The notes: generated by a model not told the origin, from the sequence alone. DNA of 64,000 bases from an uncultured Halomonas sp. (GCF_947493865.1 NZ_CANLTC010000012.1:50377-114376), one strand, 5' to 3'. Positions 47,093 through 57,430 are shown, counted from the first letter of the stretch. A program made the numbers and translations.

Positions 47093-48724
47093 ATGCGTCG
47101 CACCCTTGCCGACAGTACCTTCGTGCGAGTCTATGCCACGCTGCTACTGGCACTGGTATTGACCTTCGGGTTGGCAATGATGGGGTATATGATCGTCGAC
47201 CAGGTGCGCCGCGAGTACTATCGCGAGCGTCTGGCGGATACGCCCATGGCGCTGCTCACGCTCCTGTTGAGCGAGGTGCAGCCCGCAGAACGTAAGCAGT
47301 GGTTGCAGCGCGAGGGAGAACATCTCGATATGCAGCTGTCGCTGTATCGTCGGAATGAACAGTCATTCAGCTACTTCCAGCGGCGGCGGCTCGAGGATGG
47401 GCGTCCGCTGGTAATGTACGACGATGCCAGCAGTACATGGCTTCTATGGCGCCAGGTGCCCGGGGAGCCGCTATTGCTGAAGGTGACGCTGGCACAGCTT
47501 TCGGATCAGCAGTTGCGCGGGCTGGTCGACACCCTGCGGGACTGGCTCGGAGGCATGACGAGTCCCGAACGTCCGTTACAAGCGCTGACCGAAAAGCAGT
47601 CGCTGCCGATCACGCTTTCTTCGATCCCGCCCGGACTACTCGACCCCCTTCAACGTGAACGACTAGCGGATGGCGATATCGTGCTGCAGTGGATGGCTGA
47701 GCAGGGCTCGATCTCGGCCCATGCGCTATTGCTATCGCCGGTGGATGGTTCTCAACGCTGGCTCAATGTAGGGCCGATCTACGCGTTCAATACCATGCCG
47801 CTGATCCTGACCCTGGGGCTCGTGCTTGCATCGTTGATGGTCTTGGCCGGCGCTATCTATTTGATCGTACGCGGTGTCGAAACACGCATGTCTCGACTCG
47901 AAAAGGCGGCTACCCGGATTGCCGGCGGCTATCTGGATACGCGGGTCAAGGTTGAAAGCAGCGACTTCATGGGGCGTCTGGGCATGGCCTTCAATGGCAT
48001 GGCGGCGCAGGTGCAGTCGTTGCTGCGTGCCCAGCAGGAAATGATTCGCGCCGTGTCCCATGAGTTGCGTACGCCGGTGGCCCGCATTCGTTTCGCGGCA
48101 CAGATGGTCGAGGACATGACGGAACAGGAGGCGGTACGGCGGCAGTTGAAGGGCATCGATAGCGATATAGAGGAACTCGATCAGTTGATCGATGAGATTC
48201 TGACCTATGCGCGCCTGGGCAGTGATAACGTCAGTGGTGGGGGGATCGATACTGACATCGTCGAATGTCGTGCCATGGCCCAGCGAGTGGTGGAGGCATT
48301 GAGTTCGCTGCATCCCGATATCAGTATCGAAGTGGCCCCGGGAGAGGAGGTCGATGTCGTTGCCGAGCCCCGTTATTTGCAGCGAGCATTGCAGAACCTG
48401 GTAGCCAACGCCTGTCGGCATGCTGAGTCACGGGTATTGATTCGCCTGACCCGGGATGCCCGGGCGGTACGCCTGGATGTAGAAGACGATGGCCCCGGCG
48501 TGCCCGAGAGCGATCGCATGGATATCTTCAAACCCTTTGCGCGACTCGACAACAGCCGTGCGCGTCGCTCCGGCGGCTATGGCCTGGGGCTCTCCATCGT
48601 GCAGAAAGTGATGCTATGGCATGGTGGCAGTGTGGTCGTTGATGAAAGCCTGCATTTGGGCGGCGCACGGTTCAGCCTGTTGATTCCAGTATCGGTACAA
48701 TCTACAAAAGATAACGTTGTTTGA
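47093..48724 (+). CDS. Sensor histidine kinase (RstB-like)
   Basis: 543 residues. Two membrane helices (about 10-30 and 225-245) flank a ~190-residue periplasmic sensor. Then HAMP (LEKAATRIAGGYLDTRV), a dimerisation domain with His323 (AVSHELRTPVARIRF) and an ATPase domain with NLVANACRHAE, VEDDGPGVPE and GGYGLGLSIV. The phospho-site sequence is RstB-like. An in-frame TTG nine bases earlier would overlap the regulator stop. It should phosphorylate the response regulator upstream. Confidence 0.92.
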   Translation: MRRTLADSTFVRVYATLLLALVLTFGLAMMGYMIVDQVRREYYRERLADTPMALLTLLLSEVQPAERKQWLQREGEHLDMQLSLYRRNEQSFSYFQRRRLEDGRPLVMYDDASSTWLLWRQVPGEPLLLKVTLAQLSDQQLRGLVDTLRDWLGGMTSPERPLQALTEKQSLPITLSSIPPGLLDPLQRERLADGDIVLQWMAEQGSISAHALLLSPVDGSQRWLNVGPIYAFNTMPLILTLGLVLASLMVLAGAIYLIVRGVETRMSRLEKAATRIAGGYLDTRVKVESSDFMGRLGMAFNGMAAQVQSLLRAQQEMIRAVSHELRTPVARIRFAAQMVEDMTEQEAVRRQLKGIDSDIEELDQLIDEILTYARLGSDNVSGGGIDTDIVECRAMAQRVVEALSSLHPDISIEVAPGEEVDVVAEPRYLQRALQNLVANACRHAESRVLIRLTRDARAVRLDVEDDGPGVPESDRMDIFKPFARLDNSRARRSGGYGLGLSIVQKVMLWHGGSVVVDESLHLGGARFSLLIPVSVQSTKDNVV

Positions 48725-48742
48725 AAAAAGGCGACGATAACA

Positions 48743-49174
48743 ATGACGACAATCACGACAGATGCCTTGAACGGCCCTTGGTCACTCGTGCGCTTCGTTT
48801 ATCGCTGGCCGGATGGTCGCGAACTGGCCCCCTTGGGGCAGGCGAGAGGGCAACTTCTTTATCAGCTCGAAGATGGCGTACCCGGACGCATGGCAGTACA
48901 GGTAGTGGCCGGGGAGCGGCCGCCTCTTGATCCTGAAAGTGACGCCAGCCTGGCGCTGCATTTTCGCAGTGGCTTTGCCTATGGTGGTCGCTGGTCGCTG
49001 CACCAGGGCATGGTGCAACACGAGGTCGAGATTGCCAGTATTCCCGGGTGGGAAGGCAGCCAATTGGCGCGTCAGATCCAGCTCGTCGGTGATCGGCTGA
49101 TACTGTCTACCGACGAGCCAAGTCCGCAGCTGCCTCAGGGTGGTTATGAGACGGTACTGGAATGGCAGCGTTGA
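48743..49174 (+). CDS. Lipocalin-like domain protein
   Basis: 143 residues with no signal peptide. GPWSLVRFVYRWPDGRELAP, RGQLLYQLEDGVPGRMAVQV and the later GYETVLEWQR fit the small lipocalin-like (Lipocalin_5) beta-barrel family, which usually starts GTWxLVSxxxR-DG and has YxxDGxMS-type turns. The ligand is not known. It lies 18 bases after the kinase gene on the same strand and may be co-transcribed. Confidence 0.75.
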   Translation: MTTITTDALNGPWSLVRFVYRWPDGRELAPLGQARGQLLYQLEDGVPGRMAVQVVAGERPPLDPESDASLALHFRSGFAYGGRWSLHQGMVQHEVEIASIPGWEGSQLARQIQLVGDRLILSTDEPSPQLPQGGYETVLEWQR

Positions 49175-49205
49175 CTACTGCGCTCGTGACGATCAAGACC
49201 GGTTC

Positions 49206-50120
49206 TTAGGCCGGGCGAATCCCCTCCAGCACCGCAAAGGACGTCTCACGGGCGGTGCGCAAAAAATCCTCCATCCAGGGTAGGTCGCGCTGTTCTTCGC
49301 GAATCGCGGCGAACAGCGTGCTCCATATTCCTTTCTCTCCCAGCGGTAGTGCGCGCACGTAGCCGCGTTCCAGATACTCCGTCAGCGCCCAGTTGGGAAG
49401 GGCGCAGACGCCGCGTCCGCTGGCCACCAGCTGCATCATCATCACCGTCAGCTCCGCGGTGCGTATCTCCTTGGGCGCCACCTTGGCAGGCTCGAGAAAC
49501 TGGGTGAAAACGTCCAGCCGACTGTGCTCCACCGGATAGATGATAAGGGTTTCTTGCGCCAGATCCTCGGCGGTGACGTAAGACTTGTCCGCCAGTGGAT
49601 GCTGTCGGGAGAGCGCCAGCAAGCCTTCATAGCGAAACAACGGCTCGTAGTGCACGCCGGCCAGGGGCTGGGGATCGGCGGTGATTACCAGGTCGAGCTG
49701 TTCCCGGGCCAGGGCGGGCAGCGGGTCGAAACTGCGTCCACTGGGGATGTCGACCTCGACCTCCGGCCAGTGATCGCGAAAATGATCGATGGTGGGCATC
49801 AGCCATTGAAAGCAGCTATGGCACTCGATTGCCATGTGCAGACGGCCCTGCTCCTCTCCCGCCAGCCGCACCAGATCCCGTTCCGCCATGCGTACCTGGG
49901 GCAGTATCTGTTCCGCCAGCGCCAGCAGACGCTCCCCGGCGTGGGTAAAGGTGACCGGCCGGGTCTTGCGCAGGAACAAGGGGCTGTTCAGGCGCTCTTC
50001 CAGATCCTTGATCTGATGGGATAGCGCTGACTGAGTCAGGTGTACCCGCTCAGCCGCTTCCACCAGCGAGCCCGCGTCGCGCAGGGCAATGAGAGTGCGA
50101 AGATGACGAAGCTCGAGCAT
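49206..50120 (-). CDS. metR: LysR-family activator MetR
   Basis: 304 residues. The N-terminal HTH is standard (LRTLIALRDAGSLVEAAERV, LTQSALSHQIKDLEERL), and the effector domain has MetR-like sequences (ECHSCFQWLMPTIDHFRD, LDLVITADPQPL, CALPNWALTEYL). MetR binds homocysteine and activates metE. The gene is divergent from metE with a MetR-box between them. The ATG at 50120 is preferred; an in-frame GTG at 50138 is possible. Confidence 0.93.
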   Translation of the reverse strand: MLELRHLRTLIALRDAGSLVEAAERVHLTQSALSHQIKDLEERLNSPLFLRKTRPVTFTHAGERLLALAEQILPQVRMAERDLVRLAGEEQGRLHMAIECHSCFQWLMPTIDHFRDHWPEVEVDIPSGRSFDPLPALAREQLDLVITADPQPLAGVHYEPLFRYEGLLALSRQHPLADKSYVTAEDLAQETLIIYPVEHSRLDVFTQFLEPAKVAPKEIRTAELTVMMMQLVASGRGVCALPNWALTEYLERGYVRALPLGEKGIWSTLFAAIREEQRDLPWMEDFLRTARETSFAVLEGIRPA

Positions 50121-50124
50121 TGCA

Positions 50125-50137
50125 TGAAATCCGTTCA
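50125..50137. promoter_or_regulatory. MetR binding site in the metR-metE intergenic region
   Basis: TGAAATCCGTTCA matches TGAA-N5-TTCA, the LysR-type MetR consensus, exactly. It lies 5-17 bases before the metR ATG and 117 bases before metE, so autoregulation of metR is likely and activation of metE possible. Confidence 0.75.
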
Positions 50138-50253
50138 CGTTGATGATTAGATAATTTAGTTTGATTCACCTGTCGCCGCCAGTGACACTTCATTCAACGC
50201 ATATGGCGAAAATAATCGCGGATTCTACTGTTTAATTTCTTCAAGGAATAACG

Positions 50254-52539
50254 ATGACACTGGCACACACTCTAGGTTACCCACGCATCGGCGCGCATCG
50301 TGAGCTCAAGCATGCACTCGAGGCGTACTGGAAGGGCGAGGTCGACCAGGCGGCCCTGGAAGAAACCGGCGCAACATTGCGTAAGCGCCATTGGCAGGAC
50401 CAGCGCGATGCGGGTCTCGATCTGGTCAGTGTCGGCGATTTTGCCTTCTACGATCAGGTACTCGATGTCTCGGCGCTGATCGGCGCGGTGCCAACGCGTT
50501 TTGAACACGAAGGGAATGAGGTCGATCTCGACACCACCTTTCGCATGGCCCGGGGGCGTGCCCCCACCGGCACGCCGGCGGCCGCCTGCGAGATGACCAA
50601 ATATTTCGATACCAACTATCACTATCTGGTCCCCGAGCTTCACCAGAAGCAGATTTTTCGAATTGCCAGCGAGCGGTTGTTCGATGAGGTCGATGAGGCC
50701 AAGGCCGCCGGTCATGAGGTCAAGGTGACGCTGCTAGGCCCTGTGACCTGGCTGTGGCTGGGCAAGGAAAAGGACACGGATTTCGATCGTCTCGAGCTGC
50801 TCGAGGGGCTGGTAGAGGTTTACGGCCACATTCTGGCGCGTCTTGCCAAGCAGGGGGTCGAGTGGGTGCAGCTCGATGAGCCTGCCTTGGTGCAGGATCT
50901 ACCCAAGCCCTGGCAGCAAGCCTTCGAGCATGCTTATAACCGTTTGCAGTCGGCTAGGGTCAAGGTGCTGCTGGCCACCTATTTCGGCGATCTGGGGGAC
51001 AATCTGGCCTTGGCGGTCGGTTTGCCCGTCGAAGCGCTGCATATCGATGTGGTACGTGGCCCGAATCAGCTTGATCGTGTCATCGACCGTCTGCCGAGCT
51101 ACAAGATTCTTTCCGTTGGCGCCATCGACGGTCGCAATGTCTGGCGTGCCGATCTGGCCGCCCTGCGAGAGCAGCTGGCCCAGGCCAGGTCGCGGCTAGG
51201 AGATCGCCTATGGCTGGCACCGAGCTGCTCGCTGCTGCATGTGCCCGTGGATCTCGCAAGCGAAACGGAACTCGACGAAGAGCTCAAGAGCTGGCTGGCC
51301 TTTGCCCGCCAGAAGCTCGATGAAGTCGCGCTGCTGGCGCGCCTGCTGGACGATCGTGGTACGCCCGAAGACGAGACGCGTCTTGCTGATGCCACCGCTG
51401 CGCTTGAGGCCCGGCGTAATTCGGATCGCATTCACAAGGCTGCGGTGGCCAAGCGCCTCGAAGGCCTTGGCAAGCACGATGCGCAGCGGGCCAGCGCTTA
51501 CCCGGCCCGTGCCGAGGCTCAGCGTCGGCGCTTCGATCTGCCGCTGTTCCCCACCACCACCATTGGCTCATTCCCCCAGACCGATAATATTCGCGCTGCC
51601 CGCCGCGCCTTCAAGGCAGGCAATCTGGCGCTTGACGCCTATGAAAATCGCATGCGCGAAGAGATCACCTTTGCGGTAGAGCGTCAGCAGGCCCTGGGCC
51701 TCGACGTGCTGGTGCACGGTGAAGCTGAGCGCAACGATATGGTGGAGTACTTCGGCGAATTGCTCGATGGCTTTGCCTTCACTCGCTTCGGCTGGGTCCA
51801 GAGCTACGGGTCGCGCTGCGTCAAGCCGCCGGTCATCTTCGGCGATGTTGCTCGCCCCCAGGCCATGACCGTGCGCTGGAGCGAGTATGCGCAAAGCCTG
51901 ACCAAGGCGCCGATGAAAGGCATGCTGACCGGGCCGGTGACAATTCTTCAATGGTCCTTCGTGCGGGACGATCAACCCCGGGAAACCACCTGCCGCCAGA
52001 TCGCCCTGGCACTGCGGGACGAAGTGGCGGATCTCGAAGCCGCGGGTATCGGTATCATCCAGATCGACGAACCGGCCCTGCGAGAAGGATTGCCTCTTCG
52101 CCGGGAGCAGTGGCAGGCGTATCTGGACTGGGCGGTGGAGTGCTTCAAGCTTTCCGCGGCGGTGGCCAGGGACGACACCCAGATTCATACCCATATGTGC
52201 TATTCGGAATTCAATGACATCATCAATTCCATTGCGGCGCTGGATGCAGACGTCATTACCATCGAGACCTCTCGCTCCGACATGGAGCTGCTCGATGCTT
52301 TTGAGGACTTTGCCTATCCCAACGAGATCGGGCCCGGGGTCTACGACATCCACTCTCCCAACATTCCCGAGGTGAGCTGGATCGTGGATCTGATGCAAAA
52401 GGCCGCGGAGAAGGTGCCTGCGCAGCGCCTGTGGATCAACCCGGATTGCGGTCTCAAGACCCGGGGCTGGGCGGAAGTCGAGCCGGCGCTTGCCAACATG
52501 GTGAAGGCGGCGCAAGAGCTGCGACGTAACTGCAACTGA
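50254..52539 (+). CDS. metE: Cobalamin-independent methionine synthase
   Basis: 761 residues, the full length of MetE. It transfers the methyl group of methyl-tetrahydropteroyl-triglutamate to homocysteine. Two related barrels are seen; the zinc site shows His647 and Cys649 (HTHMCYSEF) and Cys732 ([11 protein letters not shown]), six residues offset from the E. coli ligands. The ATG has AAGGA nearby. Divergent from metR and most likely activated by it. No cobalamin riboswitch precedes it. Confidence 0.97.
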   Translation: MTLAHTLGYPRIGAHRELKHALEAYWKGEVDQAALEETGATLRKRHWQDQRDAGLDLVSVGDFAFYDQVLDVSALIGAVPTRFEHEGNEVDLDTTFRMARGRAPTGTPAAACEMTKYFDTNYHYLVPELHQKQIFRIASERLFDEVDEAKAAGHEVKVTLLGPVTWLWLGKEKDTDFDRLELLEGLVEVYGHILARLAKQGVEWVQLDEPALVQDLPKPWQQAFEHAYNRLQSARVKVLLATYFGDLGDNLALAVGLPVEALHIDVVRGPNQLDRVIDRLPSYKILSVGAIDGRNVWRADLAALREQLAQARSRLGDRLWLAPSCSLLHVPVDLASETELDEELKSWLAFARQKLDEVALLARLLDDRGTPEDETRLADATAALEARRNSDRIHKAAVAKRLEGLGKHDAQRASAYPARAEAQRRRFDLPLFPTTTIGSFPQTDNIRAARRAFKAGNLALDAYENRMREEITFAVERQQALGLDVLVHGEAERNDMVEYFGELLDGFAFTRFGWVQSYGSRCVKPPVIFGDVARPQAMTVRWSEYAQSLTKAPMKGMLTGPVTILQWSFVRDDQPRETTCRQIALALRDEVADLEAAGIGIIQIDEPALREGLPLRREQWQAYLDWAVECFKLSAAVARDDTQIHTHMCYSEFNDIINSIAALDADVITIETSRSDMELLDAFEDFAYPNEIGPGVYDIHSPNIPEVSWIVDLMQKAAEKVPAQRLWINPDCGLKTRGWAEVEPALANMVKAAQELRRNCN

Positions 52540-52675
52540 GCGGCATTAATCGATAATCGGTAGACCCAATTGCATAAAATGAGGCCGAAAAAGGAGGTGG
52601 TAAAAAGCATGATCCGCAGATGATGACTGGTAATATCACCTTTAGTTAATTAGATCTTTAATTCTGGAGGTGGTT

Positions 52676-53452
52676 GTGAGGTTCATTGCTACTGGGGTCT
52701 TTGCGTTCATTTTGACGGGCTGCGCCTCATCCTCGCTATTGCCCCCCGCTTCGCCCCCGACAGAGGAGCGGGGGGTCGACTCGACACCTGCTGCGCCCGC
52801 GGTAGGCGATGATGCATCGCAAGGACAAACCACCTCTTCCTCACCCTTGTTGCCATCGGCCTTTTTCGCCGATGGCGGCGAAGCGTTCATGGCTTGGCGC
52901 TGTACACCGACCCAGGATCTGATTACCGCCTTCCCGGATAATCGGCTGCGTCTGTGGTCCGGGCAGGGGTATTTCGAACTCGACCCGGCGGTGGTGGCGT
53001 CTGGCGCGCGTTATGTAAAGAACGATCTCTCGTTCTGGAACAAGGGCAATATTGCCCTCGTTGAAAGCGACAAGGGGCGGCTCGAATGTCGCCAGGATGT
53101 ACAGCGCGCTACCTGGGGACGCCACCAGCATCCGGATACGATCTTCTACGCCAAGGGCCAAGAACCCGGCTGGGCGCTCAGGCTGGATCGCAAGACATCG
53201 AGGCTGAGTTGGGTGACGGACTATGGTAAACGCACCCTGATACTTCCCTACAAGGTGGGCAAGATCGTCAACGGCCAGCATGCCAGCATGACCCTGGTCA
53301 GCCAGGATGCTGCTCAGCCGCTGACCGTCGAACTGGAAGCCAGAGCCTGTTTCGATACCGGGAGTGGAAAACCCTTTCCTGTGCGCGTGACCATCACTTC
53401 TGACGGGCAGCAGTTGCTCGGCTGCGGTCAGGGTATCGAGAAGCGTCCGTAA
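52676..53452 (+). CDS. Lipoprotein with MliC-like lysozyme-inhibitor domain
   Basis: 258 residues from GTG 52676, five bases after a GGAGG site. The signal ends in a lipobox (FILTGCASS), so the protein is lipid-anchored. A low-complexity P/T/S linker leads to an MliC-like repeat (AWRCTPTQDLITAFPDNRLR, GQGYFELDPAVVASGARY) and a C-terminal beta domain ending DGQQLLGCGQGIE. MliC proteins block host or rival lysozymes. The annotation as an inhibitor is inferred from motif similarity. It overlaps the convergent next gene by 25 bases. Confidence 0.8.
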   Translation: MRFIATGVFAFILTGCASSSLLPPASPPTEERGVDSTPAAPAVGDDASQGQTTSSSPLLPSAFFADGGEAFMAWRCTPTQDLITAFPDNRLRLWSGQGYFELDPAVVASGARYVKNDLSFWNKGNIALVESDKGRLECRQDVQRATWGRHQHPDTIFYAKGQEPGWALRLDRKTSRLSWVTDYGKRTLILPYKVGKIVNGQHASMTLVSQDAAQPLTVELEARACFDTGSGKPFPVRVTITSDGQQLLGCGQGIEKRP

Positions 53453-54525
53453 GCGGGCGCCTTGAATGACGGGCACGCATCGACAGCGACAGCTCGGGAG
53501 GGATGAATGAAGGCAGAAGGACACAGACGCAGATCCGGCGAAAAGATGCGTCGGGCCAACAAGGCGAGCGTCTCCGTACTTGCCGAGCGCTCAGGGATCA
53601 AGGAAGGGGGCGTCGGTATCCAGCCATCGCCGCCGCGCTTGGCCAGTAAAAAGCTGAAAGGATGGAAGCCGGGCATCCCCAGGCGTAGATCCGTGGCAAT
53701 CAATCCACTCGTCCCATCCCCTGCCTGGGTGCGATAGCTCAGGAAGGGGCCGGCGAACCAGTAAAGGCGTCGTCCGCTGGCGCTGTTCAGCGCAGTGTTC
53801 TCAAGGCGTGCCCCCCGTGGAAAGCTCTCGAACAGCGGCACTTGGGTATCGAACAGTCCTATAAGAGATTCCTGATGGTTGCTGTCGTCGATCACCGTTA
53901 CCCGCCACAGCAGTGTATTGAACGGGGTTGGCTGTACCAGTCGAGGGGCATCATTCAGCCCGCGTTGGGCAAGCAAGGGCCCGACCCGGGCATCGATCGT
54001 CCATTTTGCGCCCAGGGAAAACACCAGGTAGGCACACGACAGGGCCAAACCCCAGGTCAACGCGCGCCGTCTATAGCCACGTAGCAGCACGTAAACCACG
54101 GCGACAAACAGTGGCAGAGTGTATAGTGGGTCGATGATGAAAACGCTCGACCAGCTCACCGGCGGGGTATTCAACGGCCACAATAGCTGGGTGCCGTAGG
54201 CGGTGAAGGCATCGAGCAGTGGATGAGTCAGCAGGCAGGCGCCGTAGAAGAGCCCCCAGCGTTTGAGCGAAATGTCCCATCGGGTAATGAAGCGTGCCGA
54301 CAGCAGTGCAAGCGCCATTGCCAGGACGCTCAATACCAGCAGTGAATGACTGAAGCCGCGATGATAGGTGTAGTTCGCCACCGCATCGCCGTAGTCGATG
54401 ATCACATCAAGATCCGGCAGGGTGCCGAGCATGGCGCCGGCAAGCAGTGCCTTGCGCCCCAGGCGCCGGGCGAGAATCGCGCCGCCGACCGCTGCGCCTA
54501 GACAGGCCTGAGTCAAGGAATCCAT
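53428..54525 (-). CDS. YdjM/DUF457-type membrane-bound metal-dependent hydrolase
   Basis: 365 residues from ATG 54525 (AAGG upstream; the frame runs further without support). The first segment MDSLTQACLGAAVGGAI, the 'GTLPDLDVIIDYGD' and YHRGFSHSLLV motifs and a later THPLLDAFTAYGT box supply the acidic and histidine residues of this family. About five helices follow, with a soluble C-terminal half. The substrate is not known. Its tail reads over the end of the preceding lipoprotein gene on the other strand. Confidence 0.88.
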   Translation of the reverse strand: MDSLTQACLGAAVGGAILARRLGRKALLAGAMLGTLPDLDVIIDYGDAVANYTYHRGFSHSLLVLSVLAMALALLSARFITRWDISLKRWGLFYGACLLTHPLLDAFTAYGTQLLWPLNTPPVSWSSVFIIDPLYTLPLFVAVVYVLLRGYRRRALTWGLALSCAYLVFSLGAKWTIDARVGPLLAQRGLNDAPRLVQPTPFNTLLWRVTVIDDSNHQESLIGLFDTQVPLFESFPRGARLENTALNSASGRRLYWFAGPFLSYRTQAGDGTSGLIATDLRLGMPGFHPFSFLLAKRGGDGWIPTPPSLIPERSASTETLALLARRIFSPDLRLCPSAFIHPSRAVAVDACPSFKAPAYGRFSIP

Positions 54526-54662
54526 GAAGATAAATGTCCTGATGCAGTGAAAGGTATGATGGTTTTCATCTTGCTCGGGAGTACGCTCTTGCAGCCAGAG
54601 GCGATCAGGTGTAATAAAGCGCCGTGAAGGTGCATGGGTAGCCTTCGAGAAAATATAAACGC

Positions 54663-54676
54663 AGAGAATATTCTCT
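54663..54676. promoter_or_regulatory. Perfect 14-base palindrome in the leader of the BCCT gene
   Basis: AGAGAATATTCTCT lies 12 bases before the start codon. Perfect symmetry at that place suggests a repressor site or an RNA hairpin near the ribosome-binding region. The regulator is unknown. Confidence 0.45.
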
Positions 54677-54688
54677 AACGAGACAAAA

Positions 54689-56326
54689 ATGACAGAGAAC
54701 ACTCATAAGAATGGGGAAGCTTCGGGCCCCAAAGATTCGCTTATCGATACAGATTATGTGGTGGGGCAGGATAATGTCGAGGGGAGTTTCGGCCCTTTCA
54801 GCTTCGACATACACAATCGGGTATTTGCCGTTTCTGCGGGCATCACAGTTGTGTTCATCCTCCTCACATTGCTGTTTCCGGACGCTGCGGGCCAGGTTTT
54901 CCAGGCGGTCGTCAATTTTTCCATCAAGACGCTGGACTGGTACTTCATCATCGTCGTCAATCTCTACCTGTTTTTCTGTCTGGCATTGGTGATATCTCCC
55001 TATGGTGCGGTGCGTTTGGGGGGCAAGGAAGCACGTCCCAGCTACTCCTATCTTTCCTGGTTCTCGATGCTGTTTGCCGCGGGGATGGGGATCGGGCTGC
55101 TGTTCTTTGGCGTACTCGAGCCGGTCTATCACACTGCCGTATCAACACCGCTCAATACACCGGCGCCTTTCGACGCGGGCGGTGAACTCATTCAGGAAAA
55201 CATTGCCGAGGCCCGAAAGATGGGGCTCGCTGCGACATTTCTGCACTGGGGGCTGCACGGCTGGGCGATCTATGCACTGATGGCGCTGTCTCTGGCAATC
55301 TTTACCTACAACAAGGATTTGCCATTCTCGATTCGCTCTTCCTTCTATCCGATCCTGGGCGAGCGGGTCTGGGGCTGGCCGGGTCATGTGATCGATGTGC
55401 TGGCTGTGTTTTCCACCCTGTTCGGACTGGTGACATCCCTGGGGCTCGGCGCGCAGCAGGCCAATGCAGGGTTCAACTATGTCTTTGGTCTCGAAATCAG
55501 CCTTACGGTGCAGGTCACCATTATCATCGTCGTCACGGCGGTCGCCATGATTTCGGTCTGGCGTGGACTCGATGGCGGCGTCAAGGTGCTCTCCGAGATC
55601 AACATGGTTGCCGCCTTCCTGTTCTTTCTGTTCGTGCTCTTTGCAGGTCCGACCCTTACAGCGCTTGCCACTGTCGGGGAGGGTATGGTGGCCTATGTCC
55701 AAGAGATCGTGCCGCTTTCCATGCCCTTCGGTCGCGAGGATGATGCTTATCGGGAGGACTGGAGTGCCTTCTACTGGGCCTGGTGGATTTCCTGGTCACC
55801 GTTTGTCGGCATGTTCATCGCCCGGGTGAGCCGGGGCCGCACGGTGCGTGAATTCGTGGTGGCAGTACTGCTGGTACCGAGTCTTGTCATCTTCATCTGG
55901 ATGGGGGTCTTTGGCGGTATTGCCCTCGATCAGGTCTTTACCGACCCGATGAACAGCCTGGTGAAAGCCAACGTTATCGACAGCTATAGTCCCGAACTTT
56001 CCCTGTTCGGCATGCTTAACGAACTGCCGTTTCCGCGCATTGTCTCCACCATTGCCATCATTCTGACGCTGATCTTCTTCGTCACCTCATCGGACTCCGG
56101 CTCCCTGGTGGTGGATACCATCACCGCCGGCGGCAAGACGGACGCGCCGGTGCCCCAGCGCATGTTCTGGGCAACAGCGGAGGGCATGATCGCCATCGCG
56201 CTTCTGGTCGGCGGCGGCCTCACGGCGCTGCAGGCTGGGGTAACGGCCACCGGATTGCCGTTCTCCCTGGTGCTGCTGGCGATGTGTTATTCGGTGTGGA
56301 AGGCGCTGGCGAGCGAGCCTCGCTAG
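54689..56326 (+). CDS. BCCT-family osmolyte transporter
   Basis: 545 residues with twelve helices. Family blocks are GMGIGLLFFGVLEPVYH, the aromatic-rich core FYWAWWISWSPFVGMFIARV with the BCCT signature tryptophans, and RGRTVREF just after it. Such carriers take up betaine, choline or carnitine with sodium or protons and are typical of halophiles. The C-terminal tail is short, unlike strongly osmosensing BetT/BetP tails. The stop overlaps the tag gene end. Confidence 0.94.
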   Translation: MTENTHKNGEASGPKDSLIDTDYVVGQDNVEGSFGPFSFDIHNRVFAVSAGITVVFILLTLLFPDAAGQVFQAVVNFSIKTLDWYFIIVVNLYLFFCLALVISPYGAVRLGGKEARPSYSYLSWFSMLFAAGMGIGLLFFGVLEPVYHTAVSTPLNTPAPFDAGGELIQENIAEARKMGLAATFLHWGLHGWAIYALMALSLAIFTYNKDLPFSIRSSFYPILGERVWGWPGHVIDVLAVFSTLFGLVTSLGLGAQQANAGFNYVFGLEISLTVQVTIIIVVTAVAMISVWRGLDGGVKVLSEINMVAAFLFFLFVLFAGPTLTALATVGEGMVAYVQEIVPLSMPFGREDDAYREDWSAFYWAWWISWSPFVGMFIARVSRGRTVREFVVAVLLVPSLVIFIWMGVFGGIALDQVFTDPMNSLVKANVIDSYSPELSLFGMLNELPFPRIVSTIAIILTLIFFVTSSDSGSLVVDTITAGGKTDAPVPQRMFWATAEGMIAIALLVGGGLTALQAGVTATGLPFSLVLLAMCYSVWKALASEPR

Positions 56327-56865
56327 GAAAGTGAGTCGGCCCAGGGCGGTGCGGCAGCAAGTATTCGCTGCTGCACCGGGCAGTCATCCCGATGGGCGCC
56401 GGGCAGATAGCCGGTGCTCATCAACATCTCGTTGACGATCTCCGGGCCGGTGAAACGAAAGGTACGCTTGAACAAGCGCACCCAATCTTCCAGCGATAAT
56501 GGATGGTGCAGATCCAGCCAGGCCTTGAAGCTGCCATGTTCCCGCTGTAATGCCTGAACGATGCCGGCATTGTGAATGGCGGCATCGACCTTCAGCCGGT
56601 TGCGAATGATGCTGGCATCGTTGAGCAGGCGCTGGCGCTCGCGATCATCATAGGCAGCGACGCGAGACACGACGAAGCCTTCGAAGGCGGTATTGAACGC
56701 ATCACGTTTTTTCAGCACTGTCAGCCAGGAAAGCCCCGCCTGATTGATCTCCAACACTAGACGTTCGAACAGCGCATCGTCATCGCTGACTGGAAAGCCA
56801 TATTCAAGATCATGATAGGGGCCATGGAACGGATGGCCCGGCGCCAGGTCGCAGTAATCAGGCAT
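56323..56865 (-). CDS. tag: DNA-3-methyladenine glycosylase I-like
   Basis: 180 residues from ATG 56865, preceded by GAGGAG. Tag-family motifs: YHDLEYGFPVSDDDALFERL, INQAGLSWLTVLKKRDAF and RTFRFTGPEIVNEMLMSTGY. The N-terminal zinc-ligand region (MPDYCDLAPGHP) has one cysteine and differs from E. coli RCxW. It removes 3-methyladenine from alkylated DNA. It overlaps the BCCT stop by four bases, convergent. Confidence 0.9.
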   Translation of the reverse strand: MPDYCDLAPGHPFHGPYHDLEYGFPVSDDDALFERLVLEINQAGLSWLTVLKKRDAFNTAFEGFVVSRVAAYDDRERQRLLNDASIIRNRLKVDAAIHNAGIVQALQREHGSFKAWLDLHHPLSLEDWVRLFKRTFRFTGPEIVNEMLMSTGYLPGAHRDDCPVQQRILAAAPPWADSLS

Positions 56866-56974
56866 GTAACGACTCCTCTTGAATGACTGATCCGGGTCAA
56901 TGCCAGTACGATACTCTATGCGATAATGTCCTATCATGCCGTAATCGGCAGCAACGGAAAAAGCGAGACACATT

Positions 56975-57430
56975 ATGTTCACAACCTCTTCTTCCCGTCG
57001 CCTTCGTCAAGGGCTGACCGCCCTGGCTTTGGGACTTGTTTCCATGCCACTCTTGGCCGCGCCTACCGTCGAGATGTGGAAGGATCCCAACTGTGGCTGT
57101 TGTACCGCCTGGGCGGAGCACATGGAGGAAAATGGCTTTGAGGTAATTCAGCACGCCACCTCGGAAATGAATGCCGTCAAACGCGAACAGGGCGTGCATC
57201 CTCAATTGGCGTCCTGCCATACCGCCAAGGTGGGAGAGCACGTGATCGAAGGCCATGTGCCCGCAAGCGACGTGAAGCGTCTGCTTGAAAGCGATGCGCA
57301 GCCTGCGGTGTTGGCAGTGCCGGGCATGCCCCAGGGCTCACCGGGCATGGAAACCGGTCGCGAGGATGAGTACGCAGTCTATCTCTGGCGGGATGGGGAG
57401 CAGCCGGAAGTGTTCAGCCAGTATCCATAA
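56975..57430 (+). CDS. DUF411 metal-binding periplasmic protein
   Basis: 151 residues with a signal peptide ending near LLAAPTVE. The mature protein begins with a thioredoxin-like metal motif KDPNCGCCTAW (Cys-x-Cys-Cys) and has CHTAKV and VPGMPQGSPGME further on. DUF411 proteins sit near copper and silver resistance genes and may bind copper. Its TAA stop coincides with the left target duplication of the MITE-like element that follows. Confidence 0.9.
   Translation: MFTTSSSRRLRQGLTALALGLVSMPLLAAPTVEMWKDPNCGCCTAWAEHMEENGFEVIQHATSEMNAVKREQGVHPQLASCHTAKVGEHVIEGHVPASDVKRLLESDAQPAVLAVPGMPQGSPGMETGREDEYAVYLWRDGEQPEVFSQYP

Noticed and set aside
50139..50253. Cobalamin or SAM riboswitch before metE
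   Set aside because: Only ~115 bases lie between the genes, without the conserved riboswitch cores; the MetR site explains the regulation.
51568..52515. 315-codon minus-strand frame opposite metE
   Set aside because: metE is complete with its zinc ligands; the frame has no start signal and no motifs.
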